A DNA stretch of 21,342 bases from an uncultured Oscillospiraceae bacterium (GCA_910579125.1 CAJTTH010000022.1:32492-53833); one strand, 5' to 3'. Counted from the first letter of the stretch, positions 6,885 through 15,218 are shown. Notes: generated by a model not told the origin, from the letters alone. A program made the numbers and translations.

Positions 6885-8570
6885 ATGATATTATCGGGTT
6901 CTGATATAATTGTAGAGTGTCTGCTCGAACAGGGCGCGGATACCGTTTTCGGATATCCGGGCGGCGCTGTTCTGAATATTTACGACAGTCTGTATAAATA
7001 CAGCGACAAGATACGCCACATAATCACCTCGCACGAGCAGGGCGCGTGCCATGCGGCGGACGGGTTCGCGCGCGCCACGGGAAAAACGGGCGTCGTTATT
7101 GCGACCTCGGGTCCCGGCGCTACCAACCTCACCACGGGTATAGCGACCGCTTACATGGACTCCGTTCCGCTTGTTGCGATCACAGGCAACGTTTCCTGTG
7201 ATCTGCTTGGTCTGGACAGCTTTCAGGAGGTCGACATTACGGGAGTGACCATTCCTATAACGAAGCACAATTTTATTGTCAAGGATATCGCCGATCTTGC
7301 CGATACCCTCCGCTTGGCGTTCAAGATTGCGGGGAGCGGCAGAAAGGGTCCCGTGCTTGTGGATATCCCCAAGGACATCACCGCCGCGAAGTGTGAATAC
7401 ACACGAGCTGAAGCGTTCGGCGAACAGGCTAAGCCGTATATTCCGGGTGAAACGCTTGACCGCGCCGCTGCGCTTATCGAAAAGTCAGAAAAGCCGTACA
7501 TCTACGCGGGCGGCGGAGTTATCTCCTCCAACGCGGAAGCGGAGCTTAAAGAGTTTGCGGAGCTTTGCGACGCTCCCGTTTCCTGCTCGCTTATGGGGCA
7601 GGGCGCTTTCGACCAGACTGACCGCCGCTACATCGGTATGCTCGGTATGCACGGAACCGTCAAAGCTGCTGCCGCGCTGAACGACTGCGACCTGTTCATA
7701 GGCATAGGGACGCGCTTCTCCGACAGAGTTATCGGCGACCCGAAGGTTTTCGGCAAAAAAGCAAAAATTATCCATATTGACATCGACCCCGCCGAGTTCA
7801 ACAAGAACGTCGAGGTTTGCGAGACCGTCAAGGGCGACGTTAAAGCGGTTCTCCGCGAGCTTTGCAAGCGCGTTTCACAGAAACACAACATCTGGACGGA
7901 TAAAATGATCATCACCGATTTCGGCGAGCCTGTTCAGCACGGCACGGACGAATTCCCCGTTACGCCGCAGGCAGTGATTGAGAAGCTGGACGAGCTGACG
8001 TACGGACAGGCGATTATCTCAACCGAGGTCGGACAAAACCAGATGTGGGCAGCACAGTACTACAAGTACAGACAGCCGCGTTCGTTCATCTCCTCGGGCG
8101 GATTGGGAACAATGGGGTTCGGTCTCGGCGCGTCTATCGGCGCTAAAGTCGGCTGCCCCGACAAGACTGTTGTCAACATTGCAGGTGACGGCAGCTTCGC
8201 CATGAACCTCAACGAGCTTATAACAGCCTCCGCACATAATATTCCGATAATCGAAATAGTTATAAACAATAACGTTCTCGGCATGGTGCGCCAGTGGCAG
8301 CGGCTGTTCTACGAAAAGCACTTCTCGCAGACCACGCTCGACAGCCGTCACATAGACTATGTAAAACTCGGCGAGAGTTTCGGCATACAGACGTTCGTTA
8401 TCGCGAAAGCCGAGGATATTGAACCGACGCTGAAAAAAGCGCTGGAAATCTCAAAAAGCGCTCCCTGTATGATCGAGGTGAGGATAGACCGCGACATCAA
8501 CGTGCTCCCGATGATCCCCGCCGGCAAACCCGTAGTAGACCCGATCACCAAGATAGATTTGGAGGCGTAA
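6885..8570 (+). CDS. ilvB: Acetolactate synthase large (catalytic) subunit
   Basis: The enzyme joins two pyruvates, or pyruvate and 2-oxobutyrate, into acetolactate or acetohydroxybutyrate, the first common step to valine, leucine and isoleucine; it needs thiamine diphosphate, Mg and FAD. The 561 residues match the family. Visible features are FGYPGGAVL near residue 23, the catalytic Glu51 in SHEQGACHAADGFAR, the FAD-domain region in the middle, and the thiamine diphosphate motif starting Gly434-Asp-Gly-Ser and ending about 30 residues later in Asn-Asn. The ribosome binding site AAAGGAAAGGG (6867-6877) precedes ATG 6885. The directly following regulatory subunit gene supports the anabolic AHAS rather than the catabolic AlsS type. 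Confidence 0.96.
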   Translation: MILSGSDIIVECLLEQGADTVFGYPGGAVLNIYDSLYKYSDKIRHIITSHEQGACHAADGFARATGKTGVVIATSGPGATNLTTGIATAYMDSVPLVAITGNVSCDLLGLDSFQEVDITGVTIPITKHNFIVKDIADLADTLRLAFKIAGSGRKGPVLVDIPKDITAAKCEYTRAEAFGEQAKPYIPGETLDRAAALIEKSEKPYIYAGGGVISSNAEAELKEFAELCDAPVSCSLMGQGAFDQTDRRYIGMLGMHGTVKAAAALNDCDLFIGIGTRFSDRVIGDPKVFGKKAKIIHIDIDPAEFNKNVEVCETVKGDVKAVLRELCKRVSQKHNIWTDKMIITDFGEPVQHGTDEFPVTPQAVIEKLDELTYGQAIISTEVGQNQMWAAQYYKYRQPRSFISSGGLGTMGFGLGASIGAKVGCPDKTVVNIAGDGSFAMNLNELITASAHNIPIIEIVINNNVLGMVRQWQRLFYEKHFSQTTLDSRHIDYVKLGESFGIQTFVIAKAEDIEPTLKKALEISKSAPCMIEVRIDRDINVLPMIPAGKPVVDPITKIDLEA

Positions 8571-8572
8571 TC

Positions 8573-9043
8573 ATGATGGAATATGTACTTTCCGTTAAGG
8601 TGAACAACAACATCGGCGTTCTTGCGCGTATAGGCGGACTTTTCAGCCGCCGCTGCTTCAGCATAAAGAGCCTTAACTCCGCAGAGACCGAGGAGGAAAA
8701 CACTTCGCGGCTGACTATCGTCGTCGCCGCGGATATCAGAAGTCTCGAGCAGATAAAAAATCAGCTTATGAAGCTCTATGACGTTCACGAGGTGAGGATA
8801 CTCAATGACGCCGTAACGCGCGAGCATATTCTTATCCGCGCGGGCAAGACCTCCGAGGATCGTCACAAAATAATCGAGATCGCTAACCTCTACCGCGCAA
8901 AGCCCGTCGACGTGGGCGCGGACTCAATTATGCTGGAGCTTACGGGCGAACCCGTTAAGATCGACAGCTTTATCGACCTGCTGAAACCGTTCGGCATTAT
9001 TAAAATGGTGCGCTCGGGAATTACCGCATTGGAGCGCGATTGA
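8573..9043 (+). CDS. ilvN: Acetolactate synthase small (regulatory) subunit
   Basis: This 156-residue protein is the valine-sensing subunit that activates the catalytic subunit and gives feedback inhibition. The N-terminal ACT domain (about residues 3-75) shows VNNNIGVLARIGGLFSRR and FSIKSLNSAETEEE, as in IlvH/IlvN, and the C-terminal domain (about 80-156) follows the family. GGAGG at 8561-8565 favours ATG 8573; an adjacent ATG at 8576 is possible. Only two bases separate it from the ilvB stop codon, so the two are made as an operon. Confidence 0.95.
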   Translation: MMEYVLSVKVNNNIGVLARIGGLFSRRCFSIKSLNSAETEEENTSRLTIVVAADIRSLEQIKNQLMKLYDVHEVRILNDAVTREHILIRAGKTSEDRHKIIEIANLYRAKPVDVGADSIMLELTGEPVKIDSFIDLLKPFGIIKMVRSGITALERD

Positions 9044-9066
9044 CTTGATCTGCGAAAGGAATATTA

Positions 9067-10164
9067 ATGTACAAAAAAGTTTTAGCTTTAATTCTGGCAA
9101 CGGTTTTGATCAGCGGGTGCGATATAGGCGGCGAAAGTTCCGAAAGTTCGCATAGCGCTCCCGCAGATACGCAGAGCAGTTGCTCTGTCGCCACAAGCGA
9201 AAGCATTCCCGTCTCAACGCAGACGACCTCATCGGTCAAACCGAATACGCCTGTTGACAAAATGCGCGAACAGGTCTATGTGGACTATGAATTTATCGAA
9301 GATCCCGACACGCTTTCACAGGACGGCGAGTTTGACGGGATAGCCGAAAAGGCGCTCGACGCAGTCGCCGAAATCGACGATTTTAAGTACTTTCGGCAAA
9401 ACTACGGTTCCTCGGAAGATGCGCCGGTTGACGAGTATTGGCTTTCGGACGGCAGCACGCCCGCCGCTTCGGTCGACAGAATATACAAGGACGATTTTGA
9501 CAACAACGGCACGGAGGAATATTTCGCGCTCGTCTCGTTCCCCGTCCTTAACGGTGACGAATGGAGAAATTCCACTCACATCGTTTATGTCGGAGAAACC
9601 GCGGAGGTTGTCGCAAGCTCGCCGTCGGTGCGCGGCGCGGCATTGTTGGATTACGGCTTCTGCAAGCAGCTTGCGTTCAACGGCTACAGAAATATGGATC
9701 CGCAGTCAAACTCGCATATCGTAGGCGTTGTCGGCGGCGAGCCGAGACTGCTTTACTCGCTTGGCGTAAGAATTTACAAGCTCGACTGCTTTGTTACCAC
9801 TTTCGGAATGAACGGCACAGGCGACTTTATGATCTACGACAACGTAAACGGCGAATACCGCGCTATTATGGGCGAGGATCTTACCGCCGAGGAAATTTAC
9901 GATATGGACAAAACGGACAGTTTGGCGGACAGACGCGGTAATATCAAATATGCCGTTCTGCTTTGTGAGAAGTACTATATGATACTGAAGAACAATCAGG
10001 ACACGGGACAGGCGTTCACTTTCGAAAACGGAACGTTCACCCGAAACGACACAAAGGGGCTGCGCATTTCGCTCGGAACGACCGAAAACACGATAAAAAG
10101 CGTCAACTATGACGCGGCGATCGGCGCGATGCTTACTCCCGAACAGGCGCGGCAGCTTACATGA
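9067..10164 (+). CDS. Secreted lipoprotein of unknown function
   Basis: The 365-residue protein starts with a lipoprotein signal peptide: MYKK, a hydrophobic run, and the lipobox Ile-Ser-Gly-Cys18. It would be lipid-anchored outside the cell membrane. A Ser/Thr-rich linker (about residues 22-60) precedes a globular region. An acidic stretch D142-D-F-D-N-N-G-T-E-E resembles calcium-binding DxDxNG loops of EF-hand or FG-GAP-like repeats, though only one copy is seen. No family can be named. The ribosome binding site AAAGGA (9055-9060) precedes ATG 9067, and the gene lies 23 bases after ilvN with no visible terminator, so it is probably co-transcribed with it. Confidence 0.85.
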   Translation: MYKKVLALILATVLISGCDIGGESSESSHSAPADTQSSCSVATSESIPVSTQTTSSVKPNTPVDKMREQVYVDYEFIEDPDTLSQDGEFDGIAEKALDAVAEIDDFKYFRQNYGSSEDAPVDEYWLSDGSTPAASVDRIYKDDFDNNGTEEYFALVSFPVLNGDEWRNSTHIVYVGETAEVVASSPSVRGAALLDYGFCKQLAFNGYRNMDPQSNSHIVGVVGGEPRLLYSLGVRIYKLDCFVTTFGMNGTGDFMIYDNVNGEYRAIMGEDLTAEEIYDMDKTDSLADRRGNIKYAVLLCEKYYMILKNNQDTGQAFTFENGTFTRNDTKGLRISLGTTENTIKSVNYDAAIGAMLTPEQARQLT

Positions 10165-10188
10165 CAAATCAGCGAAAGGATGGTCAAG

Positions 10189-11115
10189 ATGAACATTCTG
10201 CACCTTAAATACGCGGTCGAGGTCGCAAAGACGCAATCGATCAGCAAGGCGGCGGAGAACCTCTATATGGGGCAGCCGAACCTTTCGCGCGCAATAAAGG
10301 AGCTTGAGGAATCGCTCGGAATAACCATTTTCAGACGAACTTCAAAGGGCATTACGACAACACCTGACGGCGACGAGTTTCTTCGCAGGGCGCGGCGTAT
10401 CGTTTCTCAGGTGGACGAGGTGGAGGAGATATACCGCAACGGACGCGTCCGCAAGCAGTCGTTTTCGGTGTGCGTGCCGAGGGCGAGTTACTTTTCGGTG
10501 GCTATGGCGGAATTTTCCAAGCACATCTCGCTTACCGAACCCGCAGAAATTTTTTACAAGGAAACAAATTCCATGCGGACGATAACCAACGTAACGCGCG
10601 GGGATTTTAACCTCGGAATAGTCCGCTACCAAGCGGCGTTTGAGAAATATTTCGTAGAAATGTTCGATGAAAAAAAGCTCGAATATGACACGGTTGCAGA
10701 GTTCACATATCAAATGGCGGTGAAAAAAAACAGTCCGCTTGCGGATAAGGAAAATATTTCCATAGAGGACTTAAAGGACTATATCGAGATAACTCACGGC
10801 GACCCTTACGTCCCTTCCCTGCCGCTGATCGACGTAAAAAAAGCGGAGCTTTCGGAGCACGTTGACAAGCGCATTTATGTTTTTGAGCGCGCTACGCAGT
10901 TTATGCTGCTCGGCAATGTTCCGAATACATTTATGTGGATGTCGCCCGTTCCGCAGTCGCTTCTGGATAATTACGGGTTGGTGCTGCGCAGATGCTCACA
11001 GCACTCTAAAATCTACAAGGACATGCTTATCTACCGAAAGGACTACAAGCTCTCGAAGCTTGACAAGCAGTTCATTACCGATGTGTGCAACGCGAAGCAC
11101 AAATGTTTTCCTTAA
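10189..11115 (+). CDS. LysR-family transcriptional regulator
   Basis: This 308-residue protein has the LysR layout: an N-terminal winged helix-turn-helix (about residues 1-62, with AVEVAKTQSISKAAENLYMGQPNLSRAIKELEESLG and FRRTSKG), a linker helix, and a substrate-binding-like effector domain (about 90-300). ATG 10189 is preferred: AAAGGA (10175-10180) is 8 bases upstream, whereas the ATG at 10180 overlaps it. The effector is unknown. It is not divergent from any gene, which is unusual for the family; the gene after it is adhE and the genes before it are ilvBN and a lipoprotein, so its target is not shown by context. Confidence 0.93.
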   Translation: MNILHLKYAVEVAKTQSISKAAENLYMGQPNLSRAIKELEESLGITIFRRTSKGITTTPDGDEFLRRARRIVSQVDEVEEIYRNGRVRKQSFSVCVPRASYFSVAMAEFSKHISLTEPAEIFYKETNSMRTITNVTRGDFNLGIVRYQAAFEKYFVEMFDEKKLEYDTVAEFTYQMAVKKNSPLADKENISIEDLKDYIEITHGDPYVPSLPLIDVKKAELSEHVDKRIYVFERATQFMLLGNVPNTFMWMSPVPQSLLDNYGLVLRRCSQHSKIYKDMLIYRKDYKLSKLDKQFITDVCNAKHKCFP

Positions 11116-11156
11116 TTTAGAAGCGGAAGAAATTTCCAAAAGGCGCATTATTCCCC

Positions 11157-11178
11157 TATGTTATAGGTTGATAACATA
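11157..11178. promoter_or_regulatory. Palindrome, candidate operator upstream of adhE
   Basis: TATGTTAT (11157-11164) and ATAACATA (11171-11178) form a perfect 8-bp inverted repeat around a 6-base centre. The core TGTTAT/ATAACA is like a Rex half-site, but the spacing is two bases longer than the Rex consensus, so another protein, possibly the upstream LysR-type regulator, is equally plausible. Its centre is 55 bases from that of the second palindrome. Confidence 0.5.
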
Positions 11179-11194
11179 TATGCGGAATTTACAT

Positions 11195-11223
11195 TTCACT
11201 TATCGCGGGGAATATGTTAAAAT
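11195..11223 (+). promoter_or_regulatory. Likely adhE promoter
   Basis: A -35 of TTCACT (11195-11200, 4 of 6) and a -10 of TAAAAT (11218-11223, 5 of 6) are separated by 17 bases. The -10 box lies within the Rex-like operator (11214-11231), as expected for a promoter that the repressor blocks. The -35 is weak, so this assignment leans on the operator overlap. Confidence 0.55.
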
Positions 11224-11231
11224 ATTAACAA
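11214..11231. promoter_or_regulatory. Candidate Rex (NADH/NAD+ sensor) operator
   Basis: The sequence ATGTTAAAATATTAACAA matches the clostridial Rex consensus TTGTTAANNNNTTAACAA at 13 of 14 fixed positions. Rex releases DNA when NADH is high, and adhE is a well-known Rex target in fermentative Firmicutes. The site overlaps the predicted adhE -10 box, a repressing position. No rex gene is present in the window. Confidence 0.75.
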
Positions 11232-11436
11232 GGGAGAAATTCGGGATTTTCACCGCAAAAACTCGAGTTTCCGCCAAGCATTGTAAGGTAAAAAAGCGTG
11301 CCGTATCCTCACAGCGCTGCTTGACATTTCAGATGCTGCCTCCGCGTTAAGGAGAACGGTGTCTGTTTTAGAGTATCCGCGTGATGAAAAGGTATGCAGA
11401 AAGCCAAATATATATCATTAAAAGGAGAAGATGACT

Positions 11437-14073
11437 ATGAATTACGAAATCGTTGACAGCGCCAAGACCTTTGACGCCGCGCTCGAGAGAGTAAGAGCGG
11501 CTCAGGCGAAGTTTGCCGAGTTCACCCAGGAGCAGGTCGACAAGATCTTCCTTGCGGCTGCTTCCGCCGCAAACAAGCAGAGGGTTCCCCTCGCGAAAAT
11601 GGCGGTCGAGGAGACCGGAATGGGTATAGTGGAGGATAAGGTTATCAAGAATAACTACGCCGCCGAGCATATCTACAACGCTTACAAGAACGTAAAGACC
11701 TGTGGCGTTATAGAAGAGGACGAGGCTTTCGGTGTTACCAAGATCGCAGAGCCTATCGGCGTTGTCGGTGCGGTTATCCCGACCACCAACCCCACCTCCA
11801 CCTCTATCTTCAAGTGCCTTATCTGTCTTAAAACCAGAAACGGCATCATCATCAGCCCGCACCCCCGTGCAAAGAACTGCACTATCGAGGCAGCTAAGAT
11901 CGTTTACGAGGCGGCTGTCAAGGCAGGCGCTCCCGAAGGGATCATCGCGTGGATAGACGTTCCCTCGCTCGACCTTACGAACCAGCTTATGAAAGAGGTC
12001 GACCTTATTCTCGCGACAGGCGGTCCCGGTATGGTCAAGTCCGCTTATTCTTCGGGAACTCCCGCTCTTGGCGTAGGCGCGGGCAACGCTTCCGCTATCA
12101 TTGATCCGTCGGCTAATATTGTTACTGCCGTAAACTCCATCATCCACTCCAAGACGTTCGATAACGGTATGATTTGCGCTACCGAGCAAACTGTTATTGC
12201 GGACAAGAAGATCTACAACGAGGTAAAGAAAGAGTTCACAAAGAGGGGCTGCTACTTCCTCAATCCCGACGAGGCTCAGAAGATCCGCAAAACACTGCTT
12301 ATCAACGGCGCTTTGAACGCAAAGGTCGTTGGTCAGCGTCCCGTGACTATCGCGAAAATGGCGGGCTTTGAGGTTCCCGAGGAGACAAAGGTGCTTATCG
12401 GCGAGGCCACTTCTACCGACCGCGAGGAGGCTTTCGGTCACGAGAAGCTCACCACAATTCTCGGTATGTACAAGTCCGAAAACTTCGACAACGCGCTTGA
12501 TATAGCGGATACTCTGCTGCACAATAACGGCGGTCTGGGTCACACCTCCGTTCTGTGGATCGACCCCAATGAGAGAGAAAAGCTCCTTAAGTTCTCCCAC
12601 AGAATGAAGACTTGCCGTCTTATCATCAACACGCCGTCGTCGCTCGGCGGTATCGGCGATCTGTACAACTTCAAGTTTGCACCCTCGCTCACGCTGGGCT
12701 GCGGCTCGTGGGGCGGCAACTCCGTTTCCGAAAACGTCGGAGTTAAGCACCTTTTAAATATCAAGACAGTTGCCGAGAGGAGAGAGAATATGCTGTGGTT
12801 CCGTGCGCCGGAAAAGGTTTACATCAAGAAGGGCTGCCTGCCCGTTGCTCTCAAGGAGCTTAAGGACGTTATGGGCAAGAAGAGAGCGTTTGTCGTTACC
12901 GACTCGTTTATGTTCAAGAGCGGCTTTACAAAGCACATCACAGACTGTCTCGAAGAAATGGGCATTACATACACTATCTTCTCCGATGTTGAACCCGACC
13001 CCTCTTTGAGATCCGCACAGATGGGTGCGGAGGCTATGCGCAAGTTTGAGCCGGATGTTATCATCGCAATGGGCGGCGGCTCGGCTATGGACGCCGGCAA
13101 AATCATGTGGGTACTGTACGAGCACCCCGAGGCGGACTTCCAGGATATGGCAATGCGCTTTATTGATATCCGCAAGAGAGTTTACACGTTCCCGAAAATG
13201 GGCGAAAAGGCTTACTTTATCGCTGTTCCTACCTCTGCGGGTACAGGCTCCGAAGTTACTCCGTTCGCGGTAATCACCGATCAGGATACGGGCGTTAAGT
13301 ACCCGCTGGCTGACTATGAGCTGCTGCCGAAAATGGCTATCGTCGATCCCGACCTTATGGTAACGGGACCCAAGGGACTTACCTCCGCTTCCGGTATCGA
13401 CGCGGTAACTCACGATATGGAAGCTATCGCCTCCGTTATGGCGACCGACTATACCGACGGTCTGGCTAAGCAATCACTGAAGGTGATCTTCGACTATCTG
13501 CCCAGAGCTTACGATTCCGCTCCGTCGAGAGATAATCCCAATCCCGCGCCCGACTATGAGGCTCGCGAGAAAATGGCAAACGCGGCTACAATGGCCGGTA
13601 TGGCGTTTGCGAACGCGTTCCTCGGCGTATGCCACTCCATGGCGCATAAGCTTGGCGCGTTCCACCACATTCCTCACGGCGTTGCAAACGCGCTGCTGAT
13701 CGACGAGGTTATCCGCTTCAACTCCTCCGAGAAGCCCACAAAAATGGGCACGTTCTCGCAGTACGATCACCCCAAGACCCTCAGACGCTACGCTGAAGTT
13801 GCGGAGTATCTCGGCTGCAAGGGCAAGACCGACGAGGAAAAGGTAGAAGCTCTTATCACGAAGATCGATGAGTTGAAAGACTACATCGGCATTAAGAAGA
13901 CTATCAAGGACTATGTTCCGGACGAGAAGGACTTCCTCGAAAGACTCGACGCTATGGTCGAGCAGGCGTTCGACGACCAGTGCACGGGCGCTAACCCGAG
14001 ATTCCCGCTTATGAGCGAGATAAAGCAGATGTACCTCAACGCTTACTACGGCAAGACAACAAAGCTCGTTTAA
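11437..14073 (+). CDS. adhE: Bifunctional acetaldehyde-CoA/alcohol dehydrogenase
   Basis: AdhE reduces acetyl-CoA to acetaldehyde and then to ethanol, regenerating two NAD+; it forms filamentous spirosomes in the cytoplasm. The 878-residue length is typical. The N-terminal aldehyde dehydrogenase domain (about 1-440) has the catalytic Cys247 in NGMICATEQTV. The C-terminal iron-dependent alcohol dehydrogenase domain (about 450-870) has GGGSAMDAGK near 546-555 and the iron ligand region DAVTHDMEA through HSMAHKLGAFHHIPHG. ATG 11437 is preferred from the spacing to AAGGAGA. A Rex-like operator overlaps its promoter. The downstream hydrogenase genes share its role in redox disposal. Confidence 0.97.
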   Translation: MNYEIVDSAKTFDAALERVRAAQAKFAEFTQEQVDKIFLAAASAANKQRVPLAKMAVEETGMGIVEDKVIKNNYAAEHIYNAYKNVKTCGVIEEDEAFGVTKIAEPIGVVGAVIPTTNPTSTSIFKCLICLKTRNGIIISPHPRAKNCTIEAAKIVYEAAVKAGAPEGIIAWIDVPSLDLTNQLMKEVDLILATGGPGMVKSAYSSGTPALGVGAGNASAIIDPSANIVTAVNSIIHSKTFDNGMICATEQTVIADKKIYNEVKKEFTKRGCYFLNPDEAQKIRKTLLINGALNAKVVGQRPVTIAKMAGFEVPEETKVLIGEATSTDREEAFGHEKLTTILGMYKSENFDNALDIADTLLHNNGGLGHTSVLWIDPNEREKLLKFSHRMKTCRLIINTPSSLGGIGDLYNFKFAPSLTLGCGSWGGNSVSENVGVKHLLNIKTVAERRENMLWFRAPEKVYIKKGCLPVALKELKDVMGKKRAFVVTDSFMFKSGFTKHITDCLEEMGITYTIFSDVEPDPSLRSAQMGAEAMRKFEPDVIIAMGGGSAMDAGKIMWVLYEHPEADFQDMAMRFIDIRKRVYTFPKMGEKAYFIAVPTSAGTGSEVTPFAVITDQDTGVKYPLADYELLPKMAIVDPDLMVTGPKGLTSASGIDAVTHDMEAIASVMATDYTDGLAKQSLKVIFDYLPRAYDSAPSRDNPNPAPDYEAREKMANAATMAGMAFANAFLGVCHSMAHKLGAFHHIPHGVANALLIDEVIRFNSSEKPTKMGTFSQYDHPKTLRRYAEVAEYLGCKGKTDEEKVEALITKIDELKDYIGIKKTIKDYVPDEKDFLERLDAMVEQAFDDQCTGANPRFPLMSEIKQMYLNAYYGKTTKLV

Positions 14074-14090
14074 TCAAGCTGAACGCGTTT

Positions 14091-14119
14091 CCGCAGGGGC
14101 GGCATCCGCTCCCTTGCGG
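14091..14119 (+). other. GC-rich hairpin between adhE and the kinase gene
   Basis: CCGCAGGGG (14091-14099) pairs with CCCTTGCGG (14111-14119) across an 11-base loop. No T-run follows, so it is not a standard terminator. It may stabilise the 3' end of the adhE message or partly limit read-through into the genes at 14161-19660. Confidence 0.55.
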
Positions 14120-14160
14120 CGGCGCATACGATAAATAAATTACTTTAGGAGGAAAAGGCT

Positions 14161-14910
14161 ATGTCTGATAGAATTATTGCCGTTCGTACCCGCAAGACGG
14201 TTTACCGCGAGGGCGAGACCGCAGTTAAGGTTTTTGATAAGGACTACGCAAAGTACGATGTTCTTAACGAGGCGCTCAATCAAGCGCGCGTTGAGGATAT
14301 CGGTCTGAACGTCCCCCGGGTCATCGAGGTAAAGACCGTCGAGGACGGCAAGTGGGCGATCGTTTACGAGTATGTTCAGGGCAAGACGCTCGCGCAGCTT
14401 ATGAAAGATAATCCCGCAAAGAAAGAGGAATATCTCGAGATGTTCGTCGATCTTCAAATGAAGGTGCACTCGACCACCTGCCCCGGGCTTACCAAGCTCA
14501 AGGACAAGATGAACCGCAAGATATCCGAGGCGGATCTTGACGCTACCACGCGCTACGAGCTTCACACCCGTCTTGAGAGTATGCCCAAGCACAACAAGGT
14601 ATGCCACGGTGACTTCAACCCGTCGAACATTATCGTAAAGGACGACGGCACGCCGTACATTCTCGACTGGAGCCATGCTACGCAAGGCAACGCTTCCGCA
14701 GACGTTGCGAGAACGTATCTGCTGTTCTGGCTGGACGGCGACATCGACCTCGCGGAGAAGTATCTCGATATGTTCTGCCGCAAGAGTGATACCGCAAAGC
14801 AGTACATTCAGAAATGGCTGCCGATCGTTGCCGCGTCGCAGTCGGTAAAGGGCAAGAAAGAGGAGCGCGAGTTCCTGCTCGGCTGGGTCAACGTTGTTGA
14901 ATATGATTGA
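14161..14910 (+). CDS. APH/choline-kinase-fold phosphotransferase
   Basis: This 249-residue protein has the aminoglycoside phosphotransferase/choline kinase fold, a kinase-like fold that acts on small molecules or, in some members, on proteins. The catalytic loop is His149-Gly-Asp151-Phe-Asn-Pro-Ser-Asn156 and the metal-binding motif is Ile-Leu-Asp169-Trp. The N-lobe is short and has no evident classic glycine-rich loop, though TAVKVFDKD (about residues 20-28) fits the strand carrying the ATP-binding lysine. GGAGG (14149-14153) precedes the ATG. Its place between adhE and a hydrogenase-signalling cluster makes resistance unlikely; a regulatory or metabolic substrate is more probable, but this is inference. 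Confidence 0.85.
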   Translation: MSDRIIAVRTRKTVYREGETAVKVFDKDYAKYDVLNEALNQARVEDIGLNVPRVIEVKTVEDGKWAIVYEYVQGKTLAQLMKDNPAKKEEYLEMFVDLQMKVHSTTCPGLTKLKDKMNRKISEADLDATTRYELHTRLESMPKHNKVCHGDFNPSNIIVKDDGTPYILDWSHATQGNASADVARTYLLFWLDGDIDLAEKYLDMFCRKSDTAKQYIQKWLPIVAASQSVKGKKEEREFLLGWVNVVEYD

Positions 14911-14928
14911 TATTTTTGGAGGATTATT

Positions 14929-15168
14929 ATGAAAGTAACTGTATGTATCGGAAGCTCCTGCCACCTCAAAGGCTCAAGACGCGTTGTTGAGGGCTTGCAG
15001 TACCTCATCGGCGAGAACAACCTTAAAGAAAAGGTAGAGCTTGGCGGAACGTTCTGCATGAACAACTGCCAGAACGGCGTCTGCGTGACCGTCGACGACA
15101 AGAGCTTCTCGGTATCTCCCGACACCGTTGACGATTTCTTCAAGACCGAGATACTCGCAAAGGTTTGA
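14929..15168 (+). CDS. Thioredoxin-like [2Fe-2S] ferredoxin (NuoE-like)
   Basis: The 79-residue protein resembles the C-terminal cluster domain of NuoE/HydC. Cys6-x4-Cys11 and Cys43-x3-Cys47 are the four ligands expected for a [2Fe-2S] cluster; Cys52 is an extra one nearby. Such stand-alone domains carry electrons to or from hydrogenases and related enzymes. It starts 18 bases after the kinase gene with GGAGG (14919-14923) upstream, and comes before the sensory hydrogenase, so it may be its electron partner. Confidence 0.87.
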   Translation: MKVTVCIGSSCHLKGSRRVVEGLQYLIGENNLKEKVELGGTFCMNNCQNGVCVTVDDKSFSVSPDTVDDFFKTEILAKV

Positions 15169-15192
15169 TTTTGACGTAACATTTGACGGTAT

Positions 15193-15218
15193 TCCCGCTG
15201 CAGCTTTTTGCAGCGGGA
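15193..15218 (+). other. Perfect hairpin in the leader of the sensory hydrogenase gene
   Basis: TCCCGCTGCA (15193-15202) and TGCAGCGGGA (15209-15218) form a 10-bp perfect stem with a 6-base loop, followed by TATTCGGGG, so the T-run of a terminator is missing. A second, imperfect copy of TTTTGC(AG)CGGGATATTCGGG occurs near 15254-15272. The 144-base gap therefore may hold an mRNA processing or attenuation element; I see no clear promoter in it. Confidence 0.5.

Larger units (their letters stand above)
11116..11436. other. Intergenic regulatory region and long adhE leader
   Basis: This 321-base gap has no convincing gene. Its first half holds two palindromes and a likely promoter (separate entries). 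The part from about 11231 to 11436 would be a leader of about 200 bases. It contains an isolated TTGACA at 11321-11326 with no good -10 box 17 bases on, and an AAGGAGA site (11422-11428) that selects ATG 11437 over ATG 11431. I see no riboswitch or terminator that I can name. Confidence 0.6.

Noticed and set aside
10862..11350. An open frame running from the LysR gene into the adhE leader, a possible leader peptide
   Set aside because: No ribosome binding site precedes a start inside the gap, the composition is basic and random-looking, and it crosses the promoter and operators.
11368..12750. A 460-codon open frame on the minus strand opposite adhE
   Set aside because: It is a mirror of the strongly biased adhE codon use, has no ribosome binding site and no recognisable protein features.
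12754..13473. A 239-codon minus-strand open frame opposite the adhE alcohol dehydrogenase half
   Set aside because: Same cause as the frame above; the plus-strand protein is certain and the antisense product resembles nothing.
14161..14910. Aminoglycoside resistance gene
   Set aside because: The fold is right, but the setting between fermentative and hydrogenase genes and the lack of any mobile element argue against a resistance role.
15172..15190. Two close TTGACG copies before the sensory hydrogenase gene, as a promoter
   Set aside because: Neither is followed by a -10-like box at 16-18 bases.
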